This document shows positions 8,737-16,564 of a stretch of DNA of 18,483 nt, in pieces. Where the stretch lies: NCBI GenBank assembly GCA_964623915.1, contig CAZUVQ010000027.1, forward strand, positions 1-18,483, read 5' to 3'. This stretch comes from CAZUVQ01 sp964623915. GTDB taxonomy: Bacteria; Bacillota; Clostridia; UMGS1883; UMGS1540. Below the pieces are notes generated by a model. That model was given only the letters and a program-made list of their open reading frames with translations. It did not search any database and had not been told where the DNA came from. The number at the start of each line of letters is the position of its first letter. Position 1 is the first letter of the stretch. The position numbers were made by a program, and so were the translations under genes.

Positions 8737-9099
8737 ATGTCTTTGAGGAATATAAGAAAAATCGGTGATGGATTATTAAGAAAAAAGTCAAGAGAAATAA
8801 ACAAAATTGACGGCAGAATTATCGAGCTGTTAGATGATATGAAGGAAACCATGTACAACCATAGTGGTGTAGGGCTTGCCGCTCCCCAGGTAGGCGTTTT
8901 GCGACGTGCGGTAATAGTTGNNNNNNNNNNCGATGTGGTAAGACCACAGAAAATCGTAGTGGGTGCATATAACAGAAAGGGAGAGGAATTTGAAATCGAA
9001 GCGACCGATTATTTTGCCAGAGCAATTTGCCATGAAATTGATCATCTTGACGGGATTTTATTTCTCGATAAAGCAACAAATATAACAGAAAAGGAATAA
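8737..9099 (+). CDS. def: Peptide deformylase, interrupted by an assembly gap
   Basis: Peptide deformylase removes the formyl group from the N-terminus of nascent proteins with a bound metal ion. Motif I GVGLAAPQVG (residues 44-53) and motif III HEIDH (99-103, metal ligands H99 and H103, catalytic E100) are present. Motif II, EGCLS with the third metal ligand Cys, is absent because ten Ns (8921-8930) stand between AVIV and DVVRPQ. As displayed the protein is 120 residues, about 30-40 short of the usual 150-165, which fits a missing segment of roughly 100-120 bases. The frame is kept across the Ns, so this looks like a gap of unknown true length and not a broken gene. GGAGG (8726-8730) sits 6 bases before the ATG. 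It pairs functionally with fmt, 14 bases downstream. Confidence 0.9.
   Translation: MSLRNIRKIGDGLLRKKSREINKIDGRIIELLDDMKETMYNHSGVGLAAPQVGVLRRAVIVXXXXDVVRPQKIVVGAYNRKGEEFEIEATDYFARAICHEIDHLDGILFLDKATNITEKE
8921..8930. other. Assembly gap (10 Ns) within def
   Basis: Ten consecutive undetermined bases. Homology to peptide deformylases implies that considerably more than ten bases are missing here (see def), so the run is most likely a nominal scaffold spacer. Confidence 0.95.
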
Positions 9100-9113
9100 A
9101 GGATTAGATTATA

Positions 9114-10040
9114 TTGAAAATTTTGTTTATGGGTACGCCCGATTTTGCAGCCGAAAGCCTTTGTGCCTTGCTCAAAGCAGGAGAAAATGTTGTTTGTGTC
9201 ATAACACAACCGGATAAACCGAAAAACAGGGGAATGAAACTTTTGCGTACCCCTACGGCAAAGGTTGCAGACGAGGCGAAAATTCCTGTTTTTCAGCCTG
9301 AAACTTTAAAAAACAATGCAATAATGCCCCTTCTTACAGAGTATAATCCGGAGCTTATTGTAGTTGTGGCATACGGTAAAATTTTACCGAAATATATACT
9401 GGATTACCCGAAATATGGGTGTATCAATATCCATGGCTCGCTTTTACCCAAATACCGTGGTGCGGCACCAATTCAGTGGTGTATTATAAACGGTGACAAA
9501 GTAAGCGGTGTTACATCTATGTATATGGCAGAGGGCATGGATACGGGAGAAATGATTATTAAAAGTCCAATTCAGGTATGTGATGAGGACAACTGTGCGA
9601 CGCTTTTTGTAAAGCTTTCAAAGCTTGGAGGTGAGGTTCTTATAAAAACGGTTGAAAAAATAAAAAATGCTACCGTAACCTCTGTTCCTCAAAACGAAAA
9701 CGAGGCAACATATGCCCCGATGCTCAGAAAGGAAATGGGTAGAGTGGATTGGTCAAAAAGCTCCACTGATATAATTAACCTTGTTAGGGGACTTCAACCA
9801 TGGCCCTCGGCATACTCGATTGTTAATGATAAGAGATTTAAAATAATTTCTGCTTCACATTCAGATAAAAAAGGGATACCGGGTGAAATAATATCGGTCT
9901 GCAACAATGTTATTATTGCCGCAGGCGAAGGTGCTGTATCTCTTGATGTAATACAGTTTGAAAATAAAAATAAAATGAATATTTCGGACTATATAAGAGG
10001 AAATCCCGATATATTTATCAAAGGGGGAATTATTGAATGA
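9114..10040 (+). CDS. fmt: Methionyl-tRNA formyltransferase
   Basis: Formylates the amino group of Met-tRNA(fMet) with 10-formyltetrahydrofolate, making the initiator tRNA. The 308-residue length is typical. It opens MKILFMGTPDFAA, has the signature SLLPKYRGAAPIQW at 109-122, and the catalytic triad matches E. coli Fmt: N105, H107 (in NIHGS) and D143 (in GMDTGE). The C-terminal OB-like domain follows (WPSAYSIV region). The start is TTG at 9114: AAAGGA (9098-9103) lies 10 bases upstream and the protein then starts exactly like relatives. The stop overlaps the next gene's ATG by 4 bases (ATGA). Confidence 0.96.
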   Translation: MKILFMGTPDFAAESLCALLKAGENVVCVITQPDKPKNRGMKLLRTPTAKVADEAKIPVFQPETLKNNAIMPLLTEYNPELIVVVAYGKILPKYILDYPKYGCINIHGSLLPKYRGAAPIQWCIINGDKVSGVTSMYMAEGMDTGEMIIKSPIQVCDEDNCATLFVKLSKLGGEVLIKTVEKIKNATVTSVPQNENEATYAPMLRKEMGRVDWSKSSTDIINLVRGLQPWPSAYSIVNDKRFKIISASHSDKKGIPGEIISVCNNVIIAAGEGAVSLDVIQFENKNKMNISDYIRGNPDIFIKGGIIE

Positions 10041-10729
10041 TTTGGTTTACTCCGTATGATATTTGGCTGATTCCCGCAATCATACTAACGTTTGTTGCAC
10101 AGGGAATGGTTTCGTCTGCATATAAAAAATATGGACAGATTCAAAACCAAAAGGGCTATACAGGTGCAATGGTGGCAAGAAGTATTTTAGACAGGAACGG
10201 TCTCAATAATGTAAAAATTGAACGTATTTCAGGAAATCTCACAGATCATTATGATCCGAGGTCAAATGTTATAAGGCTTTCTGATGGGGTGCATGATTCT
10301 TCTTCAATAGCGGCCGTTGGAATAGCCGCACATGAAGTTGGCCATGCCATACAACATGAATCCGGTTACGCACCTATTAAGCTTAGAAATGCAATTTTGC
10401 CGAGTGTTCAAATATCTTCAAGGCTCGCCATGCCAATTATACTGGTTGGTTTGCTTTTAGGCGGCAACTATTATCTTGCAATGACCGGTATATTTTTATA
10501 CTGTGCAGTTGTCGTTTTTCAGATTATCACCCTTCCTGTTGAATTTAATGCAAGCAGGAGAGCAGTTGAGGCTGTTTATGAATCCGCCTACCTTACTCCC
10601 GAGGAAACAAATGGGGCTAAAAAGGTACTCCGTGCAGCTGCTCTGACATATTTGGCGGCGGCTTTCGCTGCAATAATGCAGCTTTTGAGACTTTTGTCTA
10701 TAGTCAATGGAGGAAGAAGGAGGAGATAG
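10037..10729 (+). CDS. yugP: YugP-like membrane zinc metallopeptidase
   Basis: A 230-residue protein of the neutral zinc metallopeptidase family 2 (YugP-like). The zinc site is HEVGH at residues 99-103 (AAHEVGHAIQHES). A probable third ligand is E169 in PVEFNASRRA, a spacing and context conserved in this family. Hydrophobic segments near residues 8-24, 130-148, 150-168 and 200-222 suggest several membrane passes. Substrate and physiological role are unknown for the family. The ATG overlaps the end of fmt, and the 3' end carries the ribosome site of rsmB (AAGGAGGAG, 10717-10725). The fmt-yugP-rsmB order is common in Clostridia, pointing to an envelope housekeeping job, but this is inference. 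Confidence 0.88.
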   Translation: MIWFTPYDIWLIPAIILTFVAQGMVSSAYKKYGQIQNQKGYTGAMVARSILDRNGLNNVKIERISGNLTDHYDPRSNVIRLSDGVHDSSSIAAVGIAAHEVGHAIQHESGYAPIKLRNAILPSVQISSRLAMPIILVGLLLGGNYYLAMTGIFLYCAVVVFQIITLPVEFNASRRAVEAVYESAYLTPEETNGAKKVLRAAALTYLAAAFAAIMQLLRLLSIVNGGRRRR

Positions 10730-10730
10730 C

Positions 10731-12002
10731 GTGGCCGATACAAGAGGAAAAGCATTGTCAATATTGAGAAAAGTATGTGATGATAAGGCGTATTCCAATA
10801 TTGCCATAGATGAGGTCTTAAAGGGTAGTACTATGGATAAAAGAGACAAGGCTTTTGTAACCAATATGGTTTACGGTGTTCTGACAAACAGAAGTTTTCT
10901 TGATTATCAAATTTCGGCATACTCCAAAATCCCTATAAAAAAACTTTCAAGTCCAGTGATAAATATATTAAGGCTATCTATCTATCAGATACATTTTATG
11001 GACAGAGTGCCTGACAGCGCAGCAGTAAATGAAGGTGTAACCCTTGCGAAAAGGGTTGCATTTAAATCTGCCGGCTTTGTAAATGCAGTTCTTAGGACAC
11101 TTTTAAAAGAAGGCATACGCCTTCCTTCAGAAACAGACACAATATACTATTTAAGTATTTTATACTCATATCCCGAATGGATACTTAGAATGTGGTTTGA
11201 CTTCTTTGATAGAACGGAGCTTGAAGCACTTCTTGCGGCAGGAAATAATGTGCCGCCTTTGACCATAAGGGTAAATACAACAAAAATTTCAACAGAAGAG
11301 CTCAAAGAAAGGCTTGGTGCGATTGACGGTGTGTGTGAAGGTGCGCTAAACCTTGTTACTCGTGGAAGTGTAGCTGAAACAGAGGGCTTTGCTGATGGTC
11401 TTTTCACTGTGCAGGATGCGGCGGCGCAAATGGCATCGCTTGCACTTGACATAAAAGCCGGTGAGAGAATTCTTGATATGTGCGCTGCACCCGGAGGAAA
11501 AACGACGCATATTGCAGAGCTTACTGGTCCAAATGGAGCAGTTGTTGCATGGGATAAATACCCCCATAAGATTATTCTTATTGAAAAAACGGCGGAAAGG
11601 CTTGGGCTTACAAATATATCTGCTTATGTACACAACGGTTGTGATATTGACACTAATCATATAAACGGTTTCGACAAAGTGCTGCTGGATGCGCCATGTT
11701 CGGGTCTTGGTATAATAAGAAAAAAACCGGATATCAAATGGTCAAGAAGTGAAGAGGATATACTGCTTTTGTGTGAGGAACAAAGGAAACTTTTACATGC
11801 TGCCTCCCTGTATGTTAAACCGGGTGGTATTCTTGTATACAGTACATGCACAATAAGTGATAGAGAAAATGAACGTATGATTGAGGATTTTCTGATGAGT
11901 CATCACAATTATGTGGTTGAAGGAGAAGCAACAACTATGCTCCCTCACATAAACAATACAGACGGATTTTTTATTTGCACACTCAGGAGGCAAGCTGTTT
12001 GA
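10731..12002 (+). CDS. rsmB: 16S rRNA (cytosine-967-C5)-methyltransferase RsmB
   Basis: SAM-dependent methyltransferase (423 residues) that makes m5C967 (E. coli numbering) in 16S rRNA. An N-terminal NusB-like helical domain (about 1-140) precedes the Rossmann methyltransferase domain: SAM-binding DMCAAPGGKT from D249, motif IV DAPCSGLG with C323, and motif VI YSTCT with the nucleophilic C373. The two cysteines correspond to C325 and C375 of E. coli Fmu. The start is GTG at 10731, preceded by a strong AAGGAGGAG (10717-10725). An in-frame ATG at 10707 lies before that site inside yugP, has no ribosome site of its own and would add an acidic leader not seen in relatives. The stop overlaps the rlmN start (TTGA at 11999-12002). 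Confidence 0.94.
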   Translation: MADTRGKALSILRKVCDDKAYSNIAIDEVLKGSTMDKRDKAFVTNMVYGVLTNRSFLDYQISAYSKIPIKKLSSPVINILRLSIYQIHFMDRVPDSAAVNEGVTLAKRVAFKSAGFVNAVLRTLLKEGIRLPSETDTIYYLSILYSYPEWILRMWFDFFDRTELEALLAAGNNVPPLTIRVNTTKISTEELKERLGAIDGVCEGALNLVTRGSVAETEGFADGLFTVQDAAAQMASLALDIKAGERILDMCAAPGGKTTHIAELTGPNGAVVAWDKYPHKIILIEKTAERLGLTNISAYVHNGCDIDTNHINGFDKVLLDAPCSGLGIIRKKPDIKWSRSEEDILLLCEEQRKLLHAASLYVKPGGILVYSTCTISDRENERMIEDFLMSHHNYVVEGEATTMLPHINNTDGFFICTLRRQAV

Positions 12003-13006
12003 ATATTTATGACCTGACTTTGCCCGACATTGAAAAATATATGAACGATATTGGCGAAAAGCCATATAGGGCACGCCAGCTTTTCAGGCATATTTATGAG
12101 GGCATAACCATAGCAAATATGACTGATTTGTCCTTACCACTGCGCTCAAGGTTGTTAGAGGATTTTGAGCAGTTTGTTCCCTTGATTGAAACAAAACTTG
12201 TATCAAAAATTGACGATACCCGTAAATACCTTTTCAAAATGAGTGACGGTGCATTAATTGAAAGCGTTGTTATGAAATATAAGCATGGGCTTTCCATATG
12301 TGTTTCGTCACAGGCAGGATGCAAAATGGGCTGTGCGTTTTGTGCTTCTACCCTCCATGGCCTTGAAAGAAACCTTACGACAGGTGAAATAACAGGGCAG
12401 TTTATAGCGGCTAAAAATGACCTTGGCGAGCGCATTTCAAATGTTGTTATGATGGGAAGCGGCGAGCCTTTTGATAATTACGAAAATGTTTATAAATTTC
12501 TGCAAATAGCCACTCATCCTGATGGGCTCGGAATTGGTGCACGCCATATTACTATTTCAACTTGTGGAATTCCTGACGGAATAAAAAAGCTTTCGGAATG
12601 CAAAATGCAGGTAAATTTATCTGTTTCACTCCATGCTCCGAATGATGATATAAGAAAAAAAATCATGCCCATTGCAAGGGCTGTTCCCATAAATCAACTA
12701 ATAACAGAGTGCAGAGAGTATTTTAACAGGACAAAAAGGCGTGTAACATACGAATACGCATTGATAGATGGTGTAAACGACAAGACAGAGCATGCATATG
12801 AATTATCAGAACTTTTGAATAAAGATTTAGCACATGTTAATCTTATACCCATAAACTATGTTTCTGAGAGGGGATTTAAGAGGAGCAAATGTGTAATGGA
12901 CTTTCAGAAGATACTTAACAATAACGGAATAAATACTACTGTACGGCGTGAAATGGGCGCTGATATAAATGCTGCCTGCGGTCAGCTTCGCAATCAGAGC
13001 AAATAA
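11999..13006 (+). CDS. rlmN: Dual-specificity 23S rRNA/tRNA adenine-C2 methyltransferase RlmN
   Basis: Radical-SAM enzyme (335 residues) that methylates C2 of A2503 in 23S rRNA and, in characterised members, A37 of some tRNAs. The iron-sulfur ligands are C108, C112 and C115 in AGCKMGCAFCAST. C101 (in ICVSSQ) and C327 (in INAACGQLR) match E. coli C118 and the methyl-carrying C355. The GEP motif (GSGEPFDNY, 153-161) and a late (S/T)-L-H segment SVSLHAPNDD are present. The start is TTG at 11999 with AGGAGG (11985-11990) 8 bases upstream. An in-frame TTG at 11975 lies before that site and is less likely. The antibiotic-resistance paralogue Cfr uses the same motifs, but the operon position between rsmB and prpC is that of chromosomal rlmN. 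Confidence 0.95.
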   Translation: MNIYDLTLPDIEKYMNDIGEKPYRARQLFRHIYEGITIANMTDLSLPLRSRLLEDFEQFVPLIETKLVSKIDDTRKYLFKMSDGALIESVVMKYKHGLSICVSSQAGCKMGCAFCASTLHGLERNLTTGEITGQFIAAKNDLGERISNVVMMGSGEPFDNYENVYKFLQIATHPDGLGIGARHITISTCGIPDGIKKLSECKMQVNLSVSLHAPNDDIRKKIMPIARAVPINQLITECREYFNRTKRRVTYEYALIDGVNDKTEHAYELSELLNKDLAHVNLIPINYVSERGFKRSKCVMDFQKILNNNGINTTVRREMGADINAACGQLRNQSK

Positions 13007-13025
13007 AGGGAGGAGACGGTAAACT

Positions 13026-13775
13026 GTGATAAGTTATGCAGCAAAGACTGATAAGGGAATACTGAGAAAAATGAATCAGGATTATTACCATGCTTCTGCC
13101 GAAATGCCACCTCTTTTTATTGTATGTGACGGTATGGGAGGTCATGCCTCGGGCGATGTTGCAAGCCGCTCGGCTGTTGACTGTATCAGCCGTTATATAG
13201 ATATGCACAAAACATATGATTTTGACAGTGAAAAAGCACATACTCTATTGTCAGGCGCATTAAAATATGCCAATTCAACTGTTTACACAAGAGCCACTGT
13301 TTCAGAACAGTATAAAGGTATGGGAACAACAGCAGATATTTGTCTTTTTGATTTTGATTTTTTGTATATTTGCCACGTTGGAGACAGCAGGGTTTACTTG
13401 TTTCGGGACGGAAAGCTTAAAAAGCTCACCACAGACCACACACTTATTGAGGAACTTTTGAGCAACGGCACAATAAGCGAGCAGGAGGCAGAAAACCACC
13501 CTAACAGGCATATGATTACAAGGGCAGTTGGTACTGATGAAACGGTTACGGGTGATTTTTTAGATATTTCCTTATCAGGCGATGATATAATTTTAATGTG
13601 CTCGGACGGTTTGTCAAATATGGTATCAGATGCGCAGATAATAAGGTGCCTTTCATATGATAATCTGCAAAAATCCTGTGATGAACTGATAAAAAAAGCA
13701 AATGACAACGGCGGTAGGGATAATATAACCGCTGTTGTTATAAAATATGAAACAGATGAGGAGGTTAATAATTAG
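13026..13775 (+). CDS. prpC: PP2C-type Ser/Thr protein phosphatase PrpC (Stp)
   Basis: A 249-residue PPM-family phosphatase that reverses phosphorylation by the neighbouring PASTA kinase. Metal-binding and catalytic positions are all there: R14 and D19 in RKMNQDYY, D35 in CDGMGGH (34-40), HVGDSR at 117-122, D194 in SDGLSNM and D232 in GRDNITAV. There is no membrane segment or signal peptide, so it is cytosolic. The start is GTG at 13026 with GGGAGGAG (13008-13015) 10 bases upstream. Its TAG shares one base with the prkC GTG (TAGTG), so phosphatase and kinase are translationally coupled and probably made in a fixed ratio. Confidence 0.95.
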   Translation: MISYAAKTDKGILRKMNQDYYHASAEMPPLFIVCDGMGGHASGDVASRSAVDCISRYIDMHKTYDFDSEKAHTLLSGALKYANSTVYTRATVSEQYKGMGTTADICLFDFDFLYICHVGDSRVYLFRDGKLKKLTTDHTLIEELLSNGTISEQEAENHPNRHMITRAVGTDETVTGDFLDISLSGDDIILMCSDGLSNMVSDAQIIRCLSYDNLQKSCDELIKKANDNGGRDNITAVVIKYETDEEVNN

Positions 13776-15658
13776 TGTCCGCAATAATTATTGGTAATAG
13801 ATACGAATTAATGGAAAAAATCGGTTCGGGCGGAATGGCAGTCGTTTATAAAGCACGGTGCAGGCTTTTAAACAGATTTGTTGCAATAAAAATGCTTCGT
13901 CCCGAATATAATGAAGATATTGAATTTTTAAAGAGATTTGAAACAGAAGCTCAGGCTGCAGCAAGCCTTTCACATACAAATATTGTTTCGGTATATGATG
14001 TTGGAACTCATGATAAAATTCATTATATTGTAATGGAATGTGCCGAGGGTGTAACACTTAAAAAATATATGGCTGATAAAGGCTCTTTAACACAAGAGGA
14101 AGTTTTTGATTTTTCTCTGCAGATAGCTTCTGCTCTTGAGCATGCTCATTCAAAGGGTATTGTTCATCATGATATAAAGCCTCATAACATTATGGTGGGA
14201 CCTGACAGAATATTGAAGGTTACGGATTTCGGGCTTGCAAGGGCTGTTTCAGGCAACACAAATGTGGTGGGTAACTCTGCCATAGGTTCTGTTCATTATG
14301 CTTCCCCCGAACAATCAAGGGGAGGGTTTACAGACGAAAAAAGCGATATTTATTCACTTGGTGTAACCATGTATGAAATGGCTACAGGCAGAGTGCCGTT
14401 TGATGGAGAAACACCCGTCGCCGTTGCCATGAAGCATATGCAAAAAACACCGCCACGACCCTCAACATTCAATACTGCAATTAACAGTGAATTTGAAAAA
14501 ATAATTCTTCGTTCAATGGAAAAAGAACCGCGTGACAGGTATCAGAAGATTTCTGATTTAATCAGTGATTTAAATAGGCTGAACGGTTTATCTGAGGTTG
14601 AGGCAGTTATTGGCAACGATAACAGTTACAAAGAGGATAGATTTGCAACAAGAAAATTTGGTGCGGTTAACGCTGAACCTCAAACAAATGAAACAAACAA
14701 AGTTACGGTTTCGGGCGACACGAAAGATGATGATAAACCTGCTTTAGATGATAATCCCAAAGATGTAAAAGTTAAATCAAAAGAAAAACAAACAACCAAA
14801 AAGAAAGGTGACAATGTTGCCGTAGTTGCAGCTATTTTTACAACTATTGCCATAGTATGCGTGCTTGCCTATATTTTTTTCAGGCTTTTTACGAGTGGTT
14901 ACAGTTTCGGTGATGCAATTGTTGTACCAAAGCTTGTTGGTATTACGTATGAGGATGCTGAGGTTTTAGCAGAAGAAAAAGGATTTGCTCTTGCAATTGA
15001 AACTGAGGACAGCGATGAAGAAGAAGGCACTATTTTAGAACAGACACCTATAGATGGTGAAAAAATAAAAAAAGGAGGAACTGTTACAATTGTAATAAGT
15101 GAATCTGAGGGCGGTGTCGTCCTTATCAATTATGTTGGTAAGGAGTATGAAAAAGCAATTGATGCGCTTGATACTCTCGGAATAAAATATATAATAGAAG
15201 AAGAGTATAACGATGATATAGAACTTGGAAAAATAATTAAAATGGATCCGAAACCCGGCGTCACCATTCCAAAAGACCAAAAGGTAACGCTCTATGTCAG
15301 CCTCGGGAAAGACGAATCTAAGAAATCAGCACCTGACCTTCGCGGCAAATCTTTAAAAGAAGCGGTTGATATACTTGGGGATGAAGATTTACAGGTTGGA
15401 AATGTTTCTTCAGAAGTCAGCGACCTTGAAGCCGGTACAATAATCCGTCAATCTCCCATAGCAGGTAGCAGCGTTATATCAGGAGCAAGTGTTGATGTGG
15501 TTCTCGCCGAAAAGCGTGTGCAGCAAAATTCAAATAACAATGAAAATGAAAGAACAGAAAACGAAAAACCTAATGAATCTGAAACCGAGCAGGGGAATGA
15601 CAATGCCGATGTAGGTGATAATCCTGAGGAGATTTCAGAGGATATTAGGGTTGATTAA
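13775..15658 (+). CDS. prkC: PASTA-domain Ser/Thr protein kinase PrkC (Stk)
   Basis: A 627-residue membrane kinase that senses muropeptide or lipid II fragments through its outer PASTA repeats and phosphorylates growth-related proteins. Cytosolic Hanks kinase domain (about 9-270): glycine loop GSGGMAVV (17-24), ATP lysine K39 in VAIK, catalytic loop HHDIKPHN (131-138, D133), DFG at 151-153, SPE at 177-179 in YASPEQSRGG. A charged juxtamembrane linker (about 280-345) leads to one membrane helix (about 347-370), then three PASTA repeats (about 381-442, 447-511, 517-578), and a low-complexity Asn/Glu-rich tail to 627. Note the catalytic loop reads HHD where most such kinases have HRD. The start is GTG at 13775 with GAGGAGG (13758-13764) 10 bases upstream. 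Next comes rsgA, whose B. subtilis homologue CpgA is a PrkC substrate. Confidence 0.95.
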   Translation: MSAIIIGNRYELMEKIGSGGMAVVYKARCRLLNRFVAIKMLRPEYNEDIEFLKRFETEAQAAASLSHTNIVSVYDVGTHDKIHYIVMECAEGVTLKKYMADKGSLTQEEVFDFSLQIASALEHAHSKGIVHHDIKPHNIMVGPDRILKVTDFGLARAVSGNTNVVGNSAIGSVHYASPEQSRGGFTDEKSDIYSLGVTMYEMATGRVPFDGETPVAVAMKHMQKTPPRPSTFNTAINSEFEKIILRSMEKEPRDRYQKISDLISDLNRLNGLSEVEAVIGNDNSYKEDRFATRKFGAVNAEPQTNETNKVTVSGDTKDDDKPALDDNPKDVKVKSKEKQTTKKKGDNVAVVAAIFTTIAIVCVLAYIFFRLFTSGYSFGDAIVVPKLVGITYEDAEVLAEEKGFALAIETEDSDEEEGTILEQTPIDGEKIKKGGTVTIVISESEGGVVLINYVGKEYEKAIDALDTLGIKYIIEEEYNDDIELGKIIKMDPKPGVTIPKDQKVTLYVSLGKDESKKSAPDLRGKSLKEAVDILGDEDLQVGNVSSEVSDLEAGTIIRQSPIAGSSVISGASVDVVLAEKRVQQNSNNNENERTENEKPNESETEQGNDNADVGDNPEEISEDIRVD

Positions 15659-15666
15659 TTGGGAGG
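15659..15666 (+). promoter_or_regulatory. Ribosome binding site that decides the rsgA start
   Basis: TTGGGAGG directly after the prkC stop (15656-15658). No ATG, GTG or TTG lies in the rsgA frame at a usable distance. The codons at that distance are ATT (15670, 3 bases), ACG (15673, 6 bases) and GTA (15676, 9 bases). The first standard start in frame is GTG at 15715, 48 bases away. The site therefore argues for a non-standard start, best ACG. Confidence 0.65.
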
Positions 15667-15672
15667 TATATT

Positions 15673-16560
15673 ACGGTAGGAACAATAGTTAAAGGTATAG
15701 GCGGCTTTTATTATGTGAAATCAGACAATGGTGAAATATATGAAACAAGGGCATGTGGCAGATTCCGCAAAGAGGGAATTACTCCGCTTGTGGGAGATAG
15801 GGTTATTTTGTCGGAAAACCTTGATTCTGTTGTGGAGATACTGCCTCGGTCATGTGAGTTTATAAGGCCATCCGTAGCAAACGTTAATCAGATGATTGTA
15901 GTATTGAGCCTGATTTCGCCAGAAGTTGATTTGCATCTTGTTGATATAATGCTTTTCTATATTGAAACAAAGGGAATAGAGCCTGTTATTTGCATAAATA
16001 AATGTGACCTTGGTGCAGGTAACCGCTATATTGATGTACAGAGTATATATGAAAAGACGGGGTACCGTGTTATTGTTGCAAGTGCAAAAGAAGGAGAAGG
16101 AAAGGAAGAGCTTGCAGAGGTTTTAAAAGATAAAATAACAGCCTTTGCAGGAAACTCCGGTGTGGGAAAATCAAGCCTTTTAAACCTTATAGAAAAAGAA
16201 TTTGGGCTTGAAACGGGTGAGATAAGCAAGAAGGTGGAGCGTGGAAAACATACAACACGCCATGTGGAGCTTATGCCACTCCCTTTCGGCGGTTTCGTTC
16301 TTGATACGCCGGGGTTTGGTAAAATTGACCTCCCGAAAATAGAAAAAGAAGAGATAAAGTATTATATGCGTGAAATGCGTGATTTAAATGATAAATGTAG
16401 TTTCAGGGGCTGTAATCATATTTCCGAAAAAGGGTGTGCTGTAATAGGCGCCGTAAATGAGGGAAGGATAGAGAAGGCACGCTATGAAAGTTATCTTTCT
16501 TTTTTTGAAGAATTAAAAAACTATAAGAAATGGGCAGATAAACCATCAGAGAGGAAGTAA
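15673..16560 (+). CDS. rsgA: Ribosome small subunit-dependent GTPase RsgA, apparent ACG start
   Basis: Circularly permuted GTPase (295 residues from the start given) that helps late 30S maturation. It has an N-terminal OB fold, then G4 NKCD (109-112), G1 GNSGVGKSS (160-168), the switch-I HTTRH around 193-197, G3 DTPG (211-214), and a C-terminal zinc site C242, C247, H249, C255 (CSFRGCNH...KGC). Family proteins begin with a strand ending in GFYYV; here it is VGTIVKGIGGFYYVKSDNG, but its coding starts upstream of any standard start codon. I place the start at ACG 15673, six bases after GGGAGG, exactly where relatives have ATG. A start at GTG 15715 would give 281 residues, delete the first OB-fold strand and lack a ribosome site. 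ATT at 15670 is another option. A sequencing error (T read as C) would also explain it. Confidence 0.9.
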   Translation, partial: TVGTIVKGIGGFYYVKSDNGEIYETRACGRFRKEGITPLVGDRVILSENLDSVVEILPRSCEFIRPSVANVNQMIVVLSLISPEVDLHLVDIMLFYIETKGIEPVICINKCDLGAGNRYIDVQSIYEKTGYRVIVASAKEGEGKEELAEVLKDKITAFAGNSGVGKSSLLNLIEKEFGLETGEISKKVERGKHTTRHVELMPLPFGGFVLDTPGFGKIDLPKIEKEEIKYYMREMRDLNDKCSFRGCNHISEKGCAVIGAVNEGRIEKARYESYLSFFEELKNYKKWADKPSERK

Positions 16561-16564
16561 AAAA

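Noticed and set aside
8737..9099. def as a pseudogene
   Set aside because: The missing motif coincides exactly with the Ns, and both flanks are in the same frame and well conserved, so missing data is the simpler explanation.
11999..13006. Cfr-type antibiotic-resistance methyltransferase
   Set aside because: Motifs are shared with RlmN, but the conserved housekeeping position between rsmB and prpC and lack of any mobile element indicate rlmN.
15715..16560. rsgA starting at GTG 15715
   Set aside because: It would remove the conserved first strand of the OB fold, and there is no ribosome site at a suitable distance, whereas GGGAGG at 15661 fits a start near 15673.
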